From positions 296,587-360,586 of the forward strand of contig DYHW01000001.1 in assembly GCA_020723965.1 (NCBI GenBank): a DNA stretch of 64,000 nucleotides, in the 5' to 3' direction. The position numbers were made by a program, and so were the translations under genes. This stretch comes from Melioribacter sp. GTDB lineage: Bacteria > Bacteroidota > Ignavibacteria > Ignavibacteriales > Melioribacteraceae. The notes below the pieces were generated by a model. That model saw only the letters and a program-made list of their open reading frames with translations. It did no database searches and had not been told where the DNA came from. Below, piece after piece: positions 7,598-16,810 of the stretch. The stretch's first letter is position 1. Each line of letters starts with the position of its first letter.

Positions 7598-8146
7598 TTG
7601 CAATTTGAAAAAACTTTTATTGAAGGATTACTCTTAGTTAAACCTGATATTTTTCCAGATGAAAGAGGTTACTTTTACGAGTCTTTTAACAAAAATAAAT
7701 ACAGCAGCGGAGGAATTGAATTTGAATTTGTTCAGGACAATATCTCAAAATCGGTAAAAGGAACAGTGAGAGGACTTCATTATCAGGTTGACCGTTACGC
7801 TCAGGGTAAATTGTGCAGCGTAATTTTTGGAAAGGTTTTAGATGTTGCAGTAGATATCCGTTTTGGTTCTTCAACGTTCGGGAAATATTATTCTGTTGAA
7901 TTAAACGATGAAGAAAAAACACAACTATGGATTCCCACTGGATTTGCACACGGCTTTTCGGTTCTAAGCGAAGAAGCGATCTTCAGTTATAAATGCACGG
8001 CGCTTTATAACCGGGGAAGTGAGCGGTCAATACGCTTCGACGATCCTGTGTTAAAGATAGATTGGAAAGTCGCCGAACCGATCGTTTCAGAAAAAGATTG
8101 GCAGTCAAAATTATTTAATGATATAGATAAAGATTTTGTTTACTAA
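7598..8146 (+). CDS. rfbC: dTDP-4-dehydrorhamnose 3,5-epimerase
   Basis: The 182-residue cupin enzyme epimerises dTDP-4-keto-6-deoxyglucose in dTDP-L-rhamnose synthesis. Visible family segments are PDERGYFYESF, the VQDNISKSVKGTVRGLHYQ stretch holding the catalytic His, LDVAVDIR, WIPTGFAHGFSVL, and the C-terminal DDPVLKIDW. Length is normal. The start is a TTG with GAGGTG at 7589-7594 in front. It is 17 bases from ugd, and rfbD lies about 3.5 kb downstream, so envelope polysaccharide synthesis is the likely role. rfbA and rfbB are not in the window. Confidence 0.93.
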   Translation: MQFEKTFIEGLLLVKPDIFPDERGYFYESFNKNKYSSGGIEFEFVQDNISKSVKGTVRGLHYQVDRYAQGKLCSVIFGKVLDVAVDIRFGSSTFGKYYSVELNDEEKTQLWIPTGFAHGFSVLSEEAIFSYKCTALYNRGSERSIRFDDPVLKIDWKVAEPIVSEKDWQSKLFNDIDKDFVY

Positions 8147-8163
8147 AGTAATAGGAGTTTGAA

Positions 8164-9495
8164 ATGAATCTTTCTGTAATTGGAACAGGCTACGTTGGAT
8201 TGGTTAGCGGTACATGTTTTGCTGAAATGGGAAATCATGTTATTTGTGTTGATAACGACGTGGAAAAATTGAAAAAGCTGAACGAAGGAATTGTTCCAAT
8301 ATATGAGCCTGGCTTAGAAATATTGTTCCATCGGAACATCGAAAAGAAAAGATTGTTCTTTACAGATGATTTAAAAAATGCCATCCTTAGTTCTGAAATT
8401 ATTTTTCTCTCTCTTCCAACTCCTCAAAACGAAAACGGCAGCGCAGATCTGAAGCATGTATTTGAAGTAATTGAAAATATCGGAAATATTTTAAAAGAAA
8501 ATAGAACAAAAGATTTTAAGATTATTGTAAATAAAAGCACCGTGCCGGTGGGAACAACTTCGGCGGCTGAAAAAAAATTAAAAGAATTTGGGTTAGATAA
8601 TTTTGAAGTCGTATCCAATCCGGAATTTTTACGCGAAGGATTTGCAGTAGAGGATTTTATGAGTCCAGATCGAATTATTGTGGGCGCACATTCACAAAAA
8701 GTTTTTGAAAAGATGCGTGCATTATATGAACCTTTTGTTCGACAAGGCAACATAATAGTATTTGAGATGGACCCTGAAAGCGCTGAAGTTACAAAATATG
8801 CCGCTAATTCATACTTGGCGATGCGTATTACTTACATGAATGAACTTGCTAATTTTTGCGAAAAAGTCGGCGCTAATGTAGATATGGTTCAAAAAGGAAT
8901 GGGAGCAGATACGCGAATAGGAAAAAGATTTTTATTCCCTGGAATTGGCTATGGCGGTTCCTGTTTTCCAAAAGATGTGAAAGCTTTAATAAAAACTTCT
9001 GAAGAGCACAATTCTTCCATGCGTATTCTTAAAGTTGTTGATGAAGTTAATATGCTTCAAAAACAAATTCTTGTAAAAAAAATTCTTAAACATTTTGATA
9101 ATGATATTAAAAATAAAAAATTTGCAGTTTGGGGATTAGCATTCAAACCAAATACAGACGATATGCGCGAAGCGCCCTCTATTGTAATAATAAAAGAATT
9201 AGTTCGTCTTGGCGCAAAAGTTTCTGCATACGATCCTGCCGCAATGAATAACGCAAAATATTATTTTGGCGATATAATTGAATACTCGCAAGATCAGTAT
9301 GATGTTCTAAAAAATGCAGACGCGCTTTTGACTTTGACTGAATGGAATGAATTTCGCAATCCGGATTTTGATCGTATCAAATCTGAATTGAAATTGCCGC
9401 TTATTTTTGATGGTAGAAATATTTTTGATACTGAGAAGATCGCAGAGCTGGGATTTGTTTATTACAGCATTGGGAGGAAAGCGGTTGGAGTTTGA
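8164..9495 (+). CDS. ugd: UDP-glucose 6-dehydrogenase
   Basis: The enzyme oxidises UDP-glucose to UDP-glucuronate with two NAD+. The N-terminal Rossmann motif is IGTGYVGLVSG (residues 5-15). NKSTVPVGT follows, and the catalytic cysteine lies in GYGGSCFPKD. The NAD and UDP-binding C-terminal domain starts near KFAVWGLAFKPNTDD. The 443-residue length is typical. ATAGGAG precedes the ATG. It is probably co-transcribed with rfbC and supplies uronic acid precursors for surface polysaccharide. Confidence 0.95.
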   Translation: MNLSVIGTGYVGLVSGTCFAEMGNHVICVDNDVEKLKKLNEGIVPIYEPGLEILFHRNIEKKRLFFTDDLKNAILSSEIIFLSLPTPQNENGSADLKHVFEVIENIGNILKENRTKDFKIIVNKSTVPVGTTSAAEKKLKEFGLDNFEVVSNPEFLREGFAVEDFMSPDRIIVGAHSQKVFEKMRALYEPFVRQGNIIVFEMDPESAEVTKYAANSYLAMRITYMNELANFCEKVGANVDMVQKGMGADTRIGKRFLFPGIGYGGSCFPKDVKALIKTSEEHNSSMRILKVVDEVNMLQKQILVKKILKHFDNDIKNKKFAVWGLAFKPNTDDMREAPSIVIIKELVRLGAKVSAYDPAAMNNAKYYFGDIIEYSQDQYDVLKNADALLTLTEWNEFRNPDFDRIKSELKLPLIFDGRNIFDTEKIAELGFVYYSIGRKAVGV

Positions 9496-9498
9496 TTC

Positions 9499-9560
9499 GT
9501 GCTCATGCTCCTGATAGTTATATGCGAGCATGATTAAGACCACGATCAAGATCATGAAGA
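9499..9560. repeat. Dispersed imperfect intergenic repeat, copy B
   Basis: GCTCATGCTC and GAGCATGA form an inverted pair, followed by the 14-mer GATCAAGATCATGA that also occurs at 30-43. The order of blocks matches copy A at the window start. It fills the gap between the convergent ugd and bshA genes. Confidence 0.45.
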
Positions 9561-9573
9561 TTATTAGTTACAA

Positions 9574-10701
9574 TTATGAATTTAGAATTTTCTCGTAATA
9601 CTCAACATACTTCGGGACTATCAAATTCTTATCAAAATGTTTAACTGCACGCTCGCGCGCATTCTTTGAAAATGATTTATATTTCTTTTCATTAGTAAGC
9701 AGCTCTATAACGTATTTTGCCATTCTATCTACATCGCCAATTTCTGCAATGTATCCGGTTTCATTGTGAATTACTAATTCGGGCAGTCCGCCAACCGAAG
9801 AACTAACAACCGGAATACCGCAGGCCATAGCTTCAAGTGCAGACAAACCAAAGCTTTCCGATTGAGAAGGCATTAAAAAAATATCTGATGCGCTTAGAAT
9901 TTCTGTAAGACCATCTTGTTTACCGAGGAATAAAACATCTTTCTGTAAATCGAGTTCGCGCGCTAATCGTTCGCTCTCGGAACGGTCTGGTCCATCGCCT
10001 ACAAGAACCAGTTTTGTGGGGATCTCTTGTTTAACTTTTTCAAGTATTCTGATAGTATCGGTTATTCTTTTGACCGGGCGAAAATTTGAAGTGTGTACCA
10101 AAACTTTTTCTCCGCCTGGCGCAACGTGCTTTCGGAACGTATCGCTGTTCCGCGGCTTGAATTTATCAATATCGATAAAGTTGTAAATTACTTCTATATC
10201 TTTTTCGATATTGTAATTGGTAAGTGTCTTTTCTTTTAAGAACCTCGAAACCGCCGTAACTCCATCGCTTTCTTCTATGCTGAATTTGACAAGCGGCATG
10301 AATGATGGTTCAAGTCCAACAAGCGTAATATCTGTTCCATGCAGCGTAGTAATAAATTTCAAATTCTTTTTTGATTTGCGAAGAACTTGTCGTGCAAGAT
10401 AAGCGCTTACGGCATGCGGAATGGCATAATGAACATGCATAAGGTCTAAGTTCTCATACTCAATTACTTCTAGCATTTTGCTTGTGAGCGAAAGTCCGTA
10501 AAGTGAATGTTCAAACAGCGGGTAACTGCTTACCTCTACTTCATGAAAAAAAATATTTTCAAAAAATCTGTTTAGACGATGAGGTATTGCATAACTAATA
10601 AAGTGAACTTGATGCCCCATTGATGCGAGGGCTAAGCCAAGTTCGGTTGCTACTACGCCGCTTCCCCCGTATGTGGGGTAGCATGTTATTCCGATTTTCA
10701 T
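9574..10701 (-). CDS. bshA: N-acetyl-alpha-D-glucosaminyl L-malate synthase
   Basis: This GT4 glycosyltransferase performs the first step of bacillithiol synthesis, joining GlcNAc from UDP-GlcNAc to L-malate. The diagnostic N-terminus is KIGITCYPTYGGSGVVATEL. HVHYAIPHA, TTLHGTDITLVG, the donor-site segment VHTSNFRPVKR, and the E-x7-E motif (ESFGLSALEAMACGIPV) follow. I chose ATG 10701 (375 residues), because the 27 residues upstream do not match the family. It implies that the cell makes bacillithiol as its low-molecular-weight thiol. It is divergent from the sugar kinase gene. Confidence 0.93.
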   Translation of the reverse strand: MKIGITCYPTYGGSGVVATELGLALASMGHQVHFISYAIPHRLNRFFENIFFHEVEVSSYPLFEHSLYGLSLTSKMLEVIEYENLDLMHVHYAIPHAVSAYLARQVLRKSKKNLKFITTLHGTDITLVGLEPSFMPLVKFSIEESDGVTAVSRFLKEKTLTNYNIEKDIEVIYNFIDIDKFKPRNSDTFRKHVAPGGEKVLVHTSNFRPVKRITDTIRILEKVKQEIPTKLVLVGDGPDRSESERLARELDLQKDVLFLGKQDGLTEILSASDIFLMPSQSESFGLSALEAMACGIPVVSSSVGGLPELVIHNETGYIAEIGDVDRMAKYVIELLTNEKKYKSFSKNARERAVKHFDKNLIVPKYVEYYEKILNS

Positions 10702-10795
10702 AAAGATTCTCAGTTCTTTTTTAAAGTGCATCTTCTGTATTTTAAGCAACAAGTAAAGTAAAACACTTAGTTCAAAATACATTTATTTTTTTCAA

Positions 10796-11671
10796 ATGAA
10801 AATTTTATTGATAGGACATTCGATCATTGATCATTTCGAGGAGTTAAAGAACGGAATTTCCAGACCGGGCGGCATATTATATTCAGCAATAGGAATGATT
10901 TCGGTTTCTAATCTCAACGATAAAATTTATCTATTAACAAGTTGGAATGAAAAATCGTTTCACCTTTTTGAAAAAGTGTATTTAAAAACAAATCTAAGGT
11001 TTGCGAACAAAATAGATAAGATGCCGGAAGTAATTCTAAAATTAACCGGCAGAAGTGAGCGAAGAGAAAAATACAAGAATTTATCGTTACAACTTTTTAT
11101 AAATCAATCAATAAAGTGGAATCAATTTGATGGGCTTCTAATCAACATGATTACAGGCTTTGATATTTCTCTTGAGCAGCTTCAATTTATTCGCAAGAAT
11201 TATAATGGTTTAATTTATTTTGACGTTCATACGCTTTCACGCGGTGTTGGTCAGAACATGACACGCGAATTCAGACCTATTGAGCAAATTGACTTATGGC
11301 TTTCGAACATAAATATCCTTCAATGCAACCAAAACGAACTCAATACTATTATTCCAACAGGAAGGGAAAAATATCGCATAGAAAAAATTTTTGAATACGG
11401 TTTAAAATTAATAATAATAACAAAAGGGAAAAAAGGCGCTATTGTATATTTTAAAAATGGGAATGAAATAAAAAGTATCACTGCAAAGGGGGAAAAAGTT
11501 GAAATGAAAAACAAAATTGGCTGCGGCGATATCTTTGGGGCGGTTTTCTTTTATTCATATATTACAACAAGAGATATCAATTTTTCTCTTTGGCGCGCAA
11601 ATAAAGCCGGCGCGCTTGCGGCTTCAAGAAATGATCTATCAATAAACCCGGAAATTAGATTGAATGATTAA
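10796..11671 (+). CDS. PfkB-family carbohydrate kinase
   Basis: The 291-residue protein has the ribokinase/PfkB fold. The N-terminus is ILLIGHSIIDHF and the PGG substrate-site motif is at about residues 22-24. A C-terminal KIGCGDIFGAVFF (about 238-250) contains the G-x-G-D anion hole and catalytic Asp. The phosphate acceptor cannot be named; the low similarity of the lid region to ribokinase or fructokinase leaves it open. Its end overlaps the rfbD start by eight bases, so the two are translationally coupled. Confidence 0.8.
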   Translation: MKILLIGHSIIDHFEELKNGISRPGGILYSAIGMISVSNLNDKIYLLTSWNEKSFHLFEKVYLKTNLRFANKIDKMPEVILKLTGRSERREKYKNLSLQLFINQSIKWNQFDGLLINMITGFDISLEQLQFIRKNYNGLIYFDVHTLSRGVGQNMTREFRPIEQIDLWLSNINILQCNQNELNTIIPTGREKYRIEKIFEYGLKLIIITKGKKGAIVYFKNGNEIKSITAKGEKVEMKNKIGCGDIFGAVFFYSYITTRDINFSLWRANKAGALAASRNDLSINPEIRLND

Positions 11672-12578
11672 CAGCGACTTGATTAAAAAACGAATACTTA
11701 TTATTGGTTCAAATGGAATGCTTGGGCAGAGGTTAACAGAATATTTTCTTAACGCTCTAAATGTTGAACTGTTTTGCGTTTCCGAAGAAGATGAATCATT
11801 TTTTTCACAGGCCGCCTATAAAAAGTTAGACATCACACAAAAGAACAAAGTGCGCGAAGTAATTCTTGGGTTTTTCCCCGATTTTGTTATTAACACTGCA
11901 GCGTTTACAAATGTTGATAGAGCGGAAACAGAAAAAGAAATCGCTTGGAAGGTCAACGTAACAGGCGCTGAGAACTTAGCACTTTATTCATGGACTATTG
12001 ACGCTCATCTTATTCATCTTTCAACAGATTATATATTCGATGGAGTCAACGGACCTTATACAGAGGTAAGCAAACCTAACCCGCTATGTTATTACGGAAG
12101 AACAAAACTTGCGTCTGAAAATTTAATCCGCACTTTCGGTCTTCAGCATACAATAATTAGAACAAATGTTCTTTATGGACCGGCTAAATATGGCCGCCCC
12201 GATTTTGTGAAATGGGTAGTGAACTCACTTCGTGATGATCAAATTATAAAAACTGTAACCGATCAAATAGGAAATCCAACTTACATTGATGATATTGTAA
12301 GCGCAGTAAATAAAATAATCGAGTTTAAGAAAGAGGGGATTTACAACATCGGCGGTGCTGAAATGATTTCTCGTTTTGATTTTGCTCTTCGCATTGCAAA
12401 ATTTTTTAATCTAAATGAAAGACTGATCAAACCAATTCTTACAAAAGAATTAAATCAACCGGCAGCTCGGCCATTAAGATCCGGACTCATCACCTTAAAA
12501 GCCGAAACCGAACTTGGATACAAACCTTATTCTCTTGAAGAAACTTTTGTACAAATAAAAAATGAATTAAACTTATGA
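11664..12578 (+). CDS. rfbD: dTDP-4-dehydrorhamnose reductase
   Basis: This NAD(P)H-dependent SDR-type reductase catalyses the last step to dTDP-L-rhamnose. Motifs are the Rossmann segment ILIIGSNGMLGQRL (about 10-23), VINTAAFTNVDRAE, LSTDYIFDG, and the catalytic Y-x3-K in YYGRTKLASE. The 304-residue length is normal. It overlaps the kinase upstream and the glycosidase downstream (ATGA overlap at 12575-12578), forming a tight three-gene unit. Confidence 0.93.
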   Translation: MINSDLIKKRILIIGSNGMLGQRLTEYFLNALNVELFCVSEEDESFFSQAAYKKLDITQKNKVREVILGFFPDFVINTAAFTNVDRAETEKEIAWKVNVTGAENLALYSWTIDAHLIHLSTDYIFDGVNGPYTEVSKPNPLCYYGRTKLASENLIRTFGLQHTIIRTNVLYGPAKYGRPDFVKWVVNSLRDDQIIKTVTDQIGNPTYIDDIVSAVNKIIEFKKEGIYNIGGAEMISRFDFALRIAKFFNLNERLIKPILTKELNQPAARPLRSGLITLKAETELGYKPYSLEETFVQIKNELNL

Positions 12579-14365
12579 AACCATTTATCTTCCTTTTATT
12601 TTTTTCCTTTATCATACAGTTAAATACAATGGCACAAAAACCTTTTCCTAAATGGGCTGAAGGAATTGTTTGGTATCAAATATTTCCGGAACGATTTCGT
12701 AACGGCGATCCGAATAATGATCCGACAGTAGAAAAAGTTTTTACAGACTACAAAGAAAAACCTACAAGTTGGAAAATTACTCCTTGGGGAAGCAACTGGT
12801 TTGAAACACCTGAGTGGGCTAAAGAGGGAGGAGGAAAATTTAACGATATTTATTTGCGCAGATATGGAGGCGATCTACAAGGTATTATTGATAAACTTGA
12901 TTATCTGCATGAACTTGGCGTTAAAGCAATTTATTTGAATCCTGTTTTCGAAGCTGTTTCTTTACACAAATATGATGCCTCAACTTATCATCACATTGAT
13001 GTAAATTTTGGACCAGACCCTGAAGGCGATAGAAAAATTATTGAGTCTGAAATTCCCGATGACCCGGCAACTTGGAAATGGACTTCGGCAGATAAACTTT
13101 TTATAAGACTTATCGAAGAAGTTCATCGGCGCAAAATGTACATCATAATCGATGGGGTTTTCAATCATACCGGCAATCACTTTTGGGCTTTTGAAGATTT
13201 GGCAAAGAATCAGAAGAACTCTAAATACAAAGACTGGTATGTTGTTAAATCGTTTTACGATCCTAAAATACCTGGCAGTAAATTTGATTATAAAGGATGG
13301 TGGGATGTAAAATCACTACCCGAGTTGAACCGCACAAAAGATGATCTTGCCGCTGCCCCGAAGAATTATATTTTTAATGCAACTTCCCGCTGGATGGACC
13401 CGAACAAAGATGGAGACCCGAGCGATGGAATTGACGGATGGCGTTTGGATGTAGCACGCGAAGTGCCGCTCGGTTTTTGGAAAAGTTGGAGCGCTCTGGT
13501 CAAATCTATTAATTCGAATGCGGTTTTAATTGGGGAATTGTGGGAACTATCGCCCGATTTTGTAGGCGGTGATGCGCCGTTTGATGCCTTAATGAATTAT
13601 GATTTTGCACGCGCGGTTAATCAATATTTTATTTGGCAGAAAAAGAAAATAAAAACTTCCAAGTTCATTGAACAACTACAAAAAATAAACAAAACGTATT
13701 CTCCAAAACATTTGCTCATTTTACAAAACTTGATTGACAGCCACGATACAGATCGTCTTTCATCTATGATAATAAATACTGACCGCCAATATGATAAGGA
13801 AGCGGGAACTGGAAATCCGAAATACGATCCTCGCAAGCCCGCCAACAAAGAATATGAAGTGCAAAAATTGATCCTCGCCTTTCAGATGACTTACATTGGC
13901 GCTCCAATGATCTACTACGGCGATGAATTTGGGATGTGGGGCGCTGATGATCCGCATTGCCGCAAACCGATGATCTGGGATGACCTGAGTTATGATGATG
14001 AAGTTATTGATGAGAATTCCGGTTTCAAAAAAGGGTTCGGAAAATATTCGGTTGAGCAGAATAGAGATTTATTTTCTTTTTATAAAAAGATGATCAAGCT
14101 GAGAAATGAATATGAAGCGTTAAAAAAAGGAGACGTTGAATTTATTTTTTATAACGATGGAAAAGATATTTTTGCTTTCGAGCGCGAATACAAAAATGAA
14201 AAAATGATTGCTGTTTTTAATTTGGGGGACAAAGAGGCAGTTATTAAACTGCCTGTTGTAAAATCGAAATCGAAAGCAAAGGAAATTTTACTGGGAACAG
14301 ATATTCAGATTAAAGAAAAGATCAAAGTTCCTTCCGGAACTTTCCGGCTATTTTATTACTATTAA
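12575..14365 (+). CDS. Secreted GH13 alpha-amylase/cyclomaltodextrinase-like glycosidase
   Basis: A signal peptide (residues 1-20, ending TMA-QK) is followed by a GH13 TIM barrel. Conserved region I is DGVFNH (193-198), region II is DGWRLDVARE with nucleophile D292, region III is LIGELWE with acid/base E321, and region IV is DSHDTDR with D391. Enzymes of this type cleave alpha-1,4 glucans or cyclodextrins, here in the periplasm or outside. At 596 residues it lacks the N-terminal neopullulanase domain but ends with a small beta domain. It is translationally coupled to rfbD. Confidence 0.88.
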   Translation: MKPFIFLLFFSFIIQLNTMAQKPFPKWAEGIVWYQIFPERFRNGDPNNDPTVEKVFTDYKEKPTSWKITPWGSNWFETPEWAKEGGGKFNDIYLRRYGGDLQGIIDKLDYLHELGVKAIYLNPVFEAVSLHKYDASTYHHIDVNFGPDPEGDRKIIESEIPDDPATWKWTSADKLFIRLIEEVHRRKMYIIIDGVFNHTGNHFWAFEDLAKNQKNSKYKDWYVVKSFYDPKIPGSKFDYKGWWDVKSLPELNRTKDDLAAAPKNYIFNATSRWMDPNKDGDPSDGIDGWRLDVAREVPLGFWKSWSALVKSINSNAVLIGELWELSPDFVGGDAPFDALMNYDFARAVNQYFIWQKKKIKTSKFIEQLQKINKTYSPKHLLILQNLIDSHDTDRLSSMIINTDRQYDKEAGTGNPKYDPRKPANKEYEVQKLILAFQMTYIGAPMIYYGDEFGMWGADDPHCRKPMIWDDLSYDDEVIDENSGFKKGFGKYSVEQNRDLFSFYKKMIKLRNEYEALKKGDVEFIFYNDGKDIFAFEREYKNEKMIAVFNLGDKEAVIKLPVVKSKSKAKEILLGTDIQIKEKIKVPSGTFRLFYYY

Positions 14366-14462
14366 GAGGAGCAGCGAAGAATAAAAGAAAATTGACAATC
14401 TGAATTTTAATTTAGAAGTTTAGATTGCAAAACAGACCTTAATAATTAAATTGGAGGCAGAA

Positions 14463-14819
14463 ATGAAAAAAGTATTCTTAGTTTTATTTCTTCTTTTATT
14501 TGCAGGCGCAACATTTGCACAAGTTCAAGTTCAGAGCGGCTCGTTCTATTACAGCAAGGATAATGCAAATTATACTTTGCATGCAAACCAAGGAAAAAGA
14601 TTGGTCGAATATGAGATCACATTTCCTAAACCATTTGAGAAAAAGCCAAAAGTAATAATTATGCCCTCTCTCGTTGATGCCGAGAAAGCAACTCAAGTTC
14701 GTTATAATATCAGAGCTACAGGAGTTTCTCGCGATGGATTTGTTTTATTAGCAGAAGTTTGGGGCGATACGCAATTCCATTCGATCGGCGGCTTTTGGCT
14801 GGCGCATACTGAGGAATAG
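14463..14819 (+). CDS. Secreted H-type-lectin-like small protein
   Basis: The start is ATG 14463 because GGAGG at 14453-14457 is correctly spaced; a TTG twelve bases earlier is rejected. The 118-residue product has a signal peptide (about 1-19, cleaved at TFA-QV). The mature domain reads ITFPKPFEKKPKVIIMPSL, a central VRYNIRATGVSRDGFVL, and a terminal WGDTQFHSIGGFWLA. This order of beta strands fits the H-type lectin (discoidin-related) fold, which binds glycans. The assignment comes from pattern recognition. It follows the secreted glycosidase but is a separate transcription unit. Confidence 0.65.
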   Translation: MKKVFLVLFLLLFAGATFAQVQVQSGSFYYSKDNANYTLHANQGKRLVEYEITFPKPFEKKPKVIIMPSLVDAEKATQVRYNIRATGVSRDGFVLLAEVWGDTQFHSIGGFWLAHTEE

Positions 14820-14940
14820 AAAGATAGACATGTTTTTAATGAAAAAGGTAGTCTTGAAAGTTACATTTTTTGCAATTCTGTTCGGGCTACAACTCGGAAT
14901 TAGAATTAAACTTTTGAGACTTCCTTTTTTTATTAAAGAG

Positions 14941-15735
14941 TTATAAAATTTTTCTCCACAAAAATCCCTTTATCAAATCACTCACGCAATCCGGATTTTC
15001 AAGCGGCGTCATGTGTCCCGCATTGGGAATGATTGCAAACTCGGAGCTGTGAATTTTATCTGCCATCTCACGCATAATAGAAGTCGGCGTAAGTTTATCA
15101 AACGAGCCGCATAAAACTAAAGTTGGAATTTTTATTTGAGGAAGGAACGGCGTTGTATCTGTTCTGCTCATAATAGCTAATATAGCGCCTTTTACTCCGG
15201 TTGGATCGTTCTTGTGAGCTTTTGACAAAGTTCGCAGAAACATTTCTTCTTGTTCTTTTGGAGTTTCATCTGCAAAACAATTAGTTATAAACTGGTCAAC
15301 AAACTTTATAAGCCCTTCGGTATTTATTTGATTTAAATGTGCAGAACGTTTCAGTCTGCCGGCATTATCGTCTGCGTCAGAACGTGTATCGCACAAAATC
15401 AATCCGGCAAACAGATCTTGGTTCCTTTCAACAGCGCGCAATGAAATGTAGCCGCCCATCGATAGCCCGCACAAAATTGGTTTTGTTAACTTCATTTCAT
15501 AGATGATTGCAAATAAATCATCAACAAAAAATTCCATTGTGTACTGTCCATCGCCCACATAACTTTCGCCAAGCCCCCGCACATCGTAAGCAATACAATA
15601 AAACTCACTCTTCAGCGCTTCAATCTGAGATTCCCACATAGAATAATCATAAGGAAAACCGTGAACAAAAACGATACTTTGCTTTTTCGGGTCGCCAAAA
15701 TAATTAACAGAAAGCCCGTTAATTGTAAGTTTCAT
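14941..15735 (-). CDS. Alpha/beta hydrolase (3-oxoadipate enol-lactonase-like)
   Basis: The 264-residue protein has the full alpha/beta-hydrolase set. The oxyanion region is VFVHGFPYDYSMW, the nucleophile elbow is GLSMGG, the acid lies in GSFDKLTP, and the catalytic His is in NAGHMTPLENP. Its closest resemblance is to the small esterase and enol-lactonase branch, but no aromatic degradation genes are nearby, so the substrate is unknown. It has no signal peptide. It is transcribed opposite to its neighbours. Confidence 0.85.
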   Translation of the reverse strand: MKLTINGLSVNYFGDPKKQSIVFVHGFPYDYSMWESQIEALKSEFYCIAYDVRGLGESYVGDGQYTMEFFVDDLFAIIYEMKLTKPILCGLSMGGYISLRAVERNQDLFAGLILCDTRSDADDNAGRLKRSAHLNQINTEGLIKFVDQFITNCFADETPKEQEEMFLRTLSKAHKNDPTGVKGAILAIMSRTDTTPFLPQIKIPTLVLCGSFDKLTPTSIMREMADKIHSSEFAIIPNAGHMTPLENPDCVSDLIKGFLWRKIL

Positions 15736-15815
15736 AACGTCCTCAATTGATTTGTGAATGTTGGCGTTTTTTTTTTGTAATTTAGATTTAACAGCAAAAG
15801 AAAATTAAAGCAGAT

Positions 15816-16712
15816 ATGGATAAGATTCAAAAAATTCTTCAACAAAAATACTTAGCCCGCTTAATTGTAATAATACTCGCGCTTTCTTTTGTACTGATCT
15901 TTAACGGATTAACCCGCACAATAAATCACGCTATAAAAAATATTTTTTATTCCATACAAAGAGAACGCCAACTCGACACTAATATAGTGATTATTCATAT
16001 AGATGAGAACGACATTCAAAGACTTGGCGGCTAGCCCTTAAAGCGTAGTTATTATGCATTGTTGGTAACTATTACTGCACAAGAATATACAGTTGAAAAA
16101 GTTTACGGAGACGTTCAAGCAATGATAGGCACAAGCGAAGAATGGATTATCTTAAAAGGCGGACAAAAATTAAGAGGAACTGATCTTATAGCAACCGGAG
16201 AAAGATCTTTTATCCAATTTTCGAGCAATGGAAATAAATTTGTTCTTCAAGGGAATTCCGCGCTTGCTTTGAACGCCATAAGAAAGCTTTCATTAAATGA
16301 ATTACTGTTTGCGTTTGCAATGGAAGAGATCAGAAATGTACCGAAGAGAAACGGAAATCAAAGTACACGAAATACTGCAGTTTATGGTAAAGAACTTTCC
16401 ATAAATTCAGCAAAGTTATTTCCTATACGCTATTTGGGATTCAAAAAAATAAATGGCGCTAAACAGCTTGCTCAAAGTGGATTCAAAGAATCGGCGATTA
16501 TTGTATCGAAAGAGACATACAGAAAATATCCCGAGACAAAAACAAAGATTGACGATAGACTTTACTTTATTGATTTGATGATGCAACTAGACCTTTTCAA
16601 CGAGGCAATTTCTGAATTGAACAGTATAAAAAGTTTGCAGCCTGTGGACAACGATTTGAAAGCAATTGATGCCCGCTTGAAATTGATAAATGATAAGATG
16701 CTCACAAAGTAA
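15816..16712 (+). pseudogene. CHASE2 N-terminal fragment fused to a FecR-like protein, split by an in-frame amber codon
   Basis: The first 72 codons encode a membrane anchor (about 15-32) and the start of a CHASE2 sensor domain (NIVIIHIDENDIQRLGG). A TAG follows at 16032-16034, exactly where CHASE2 proteins have Trp in the LGGWP-x-R-x-x-YA motif; the next codons read PLKRSYYA. The same frame then continues without a break into a signal-peptide-like VTITAQEY and a FecR-like domain (VYGDVQAMIG, LKGGQKLRGTDLIATG, NGNKFVLQG) up to 16712. A deletion probably joined two neighbouring genes and a TGG to TAG change followed. Independent start of the second part (TTG 16059) would lack a signal peptide. 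Confidence 0.65.
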
Positions 16713-16810
16713 ACCAATTTTTTCTAAAACGATCGGGAAATTTTTATCATTTAAACCGTAGTTATAAATTGCTTGTCATATATATTAAAACATCTAATTA
16801 GGAGGAGAAA

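Noticed and set aside
14830..14945. 38-codon + strand frame with a hydrophobic stretch
   Set aside because: It lacks a ribosome-binding site and overlaps the 3' end of the hydrolase gene; nothing distinguishes it from chance.
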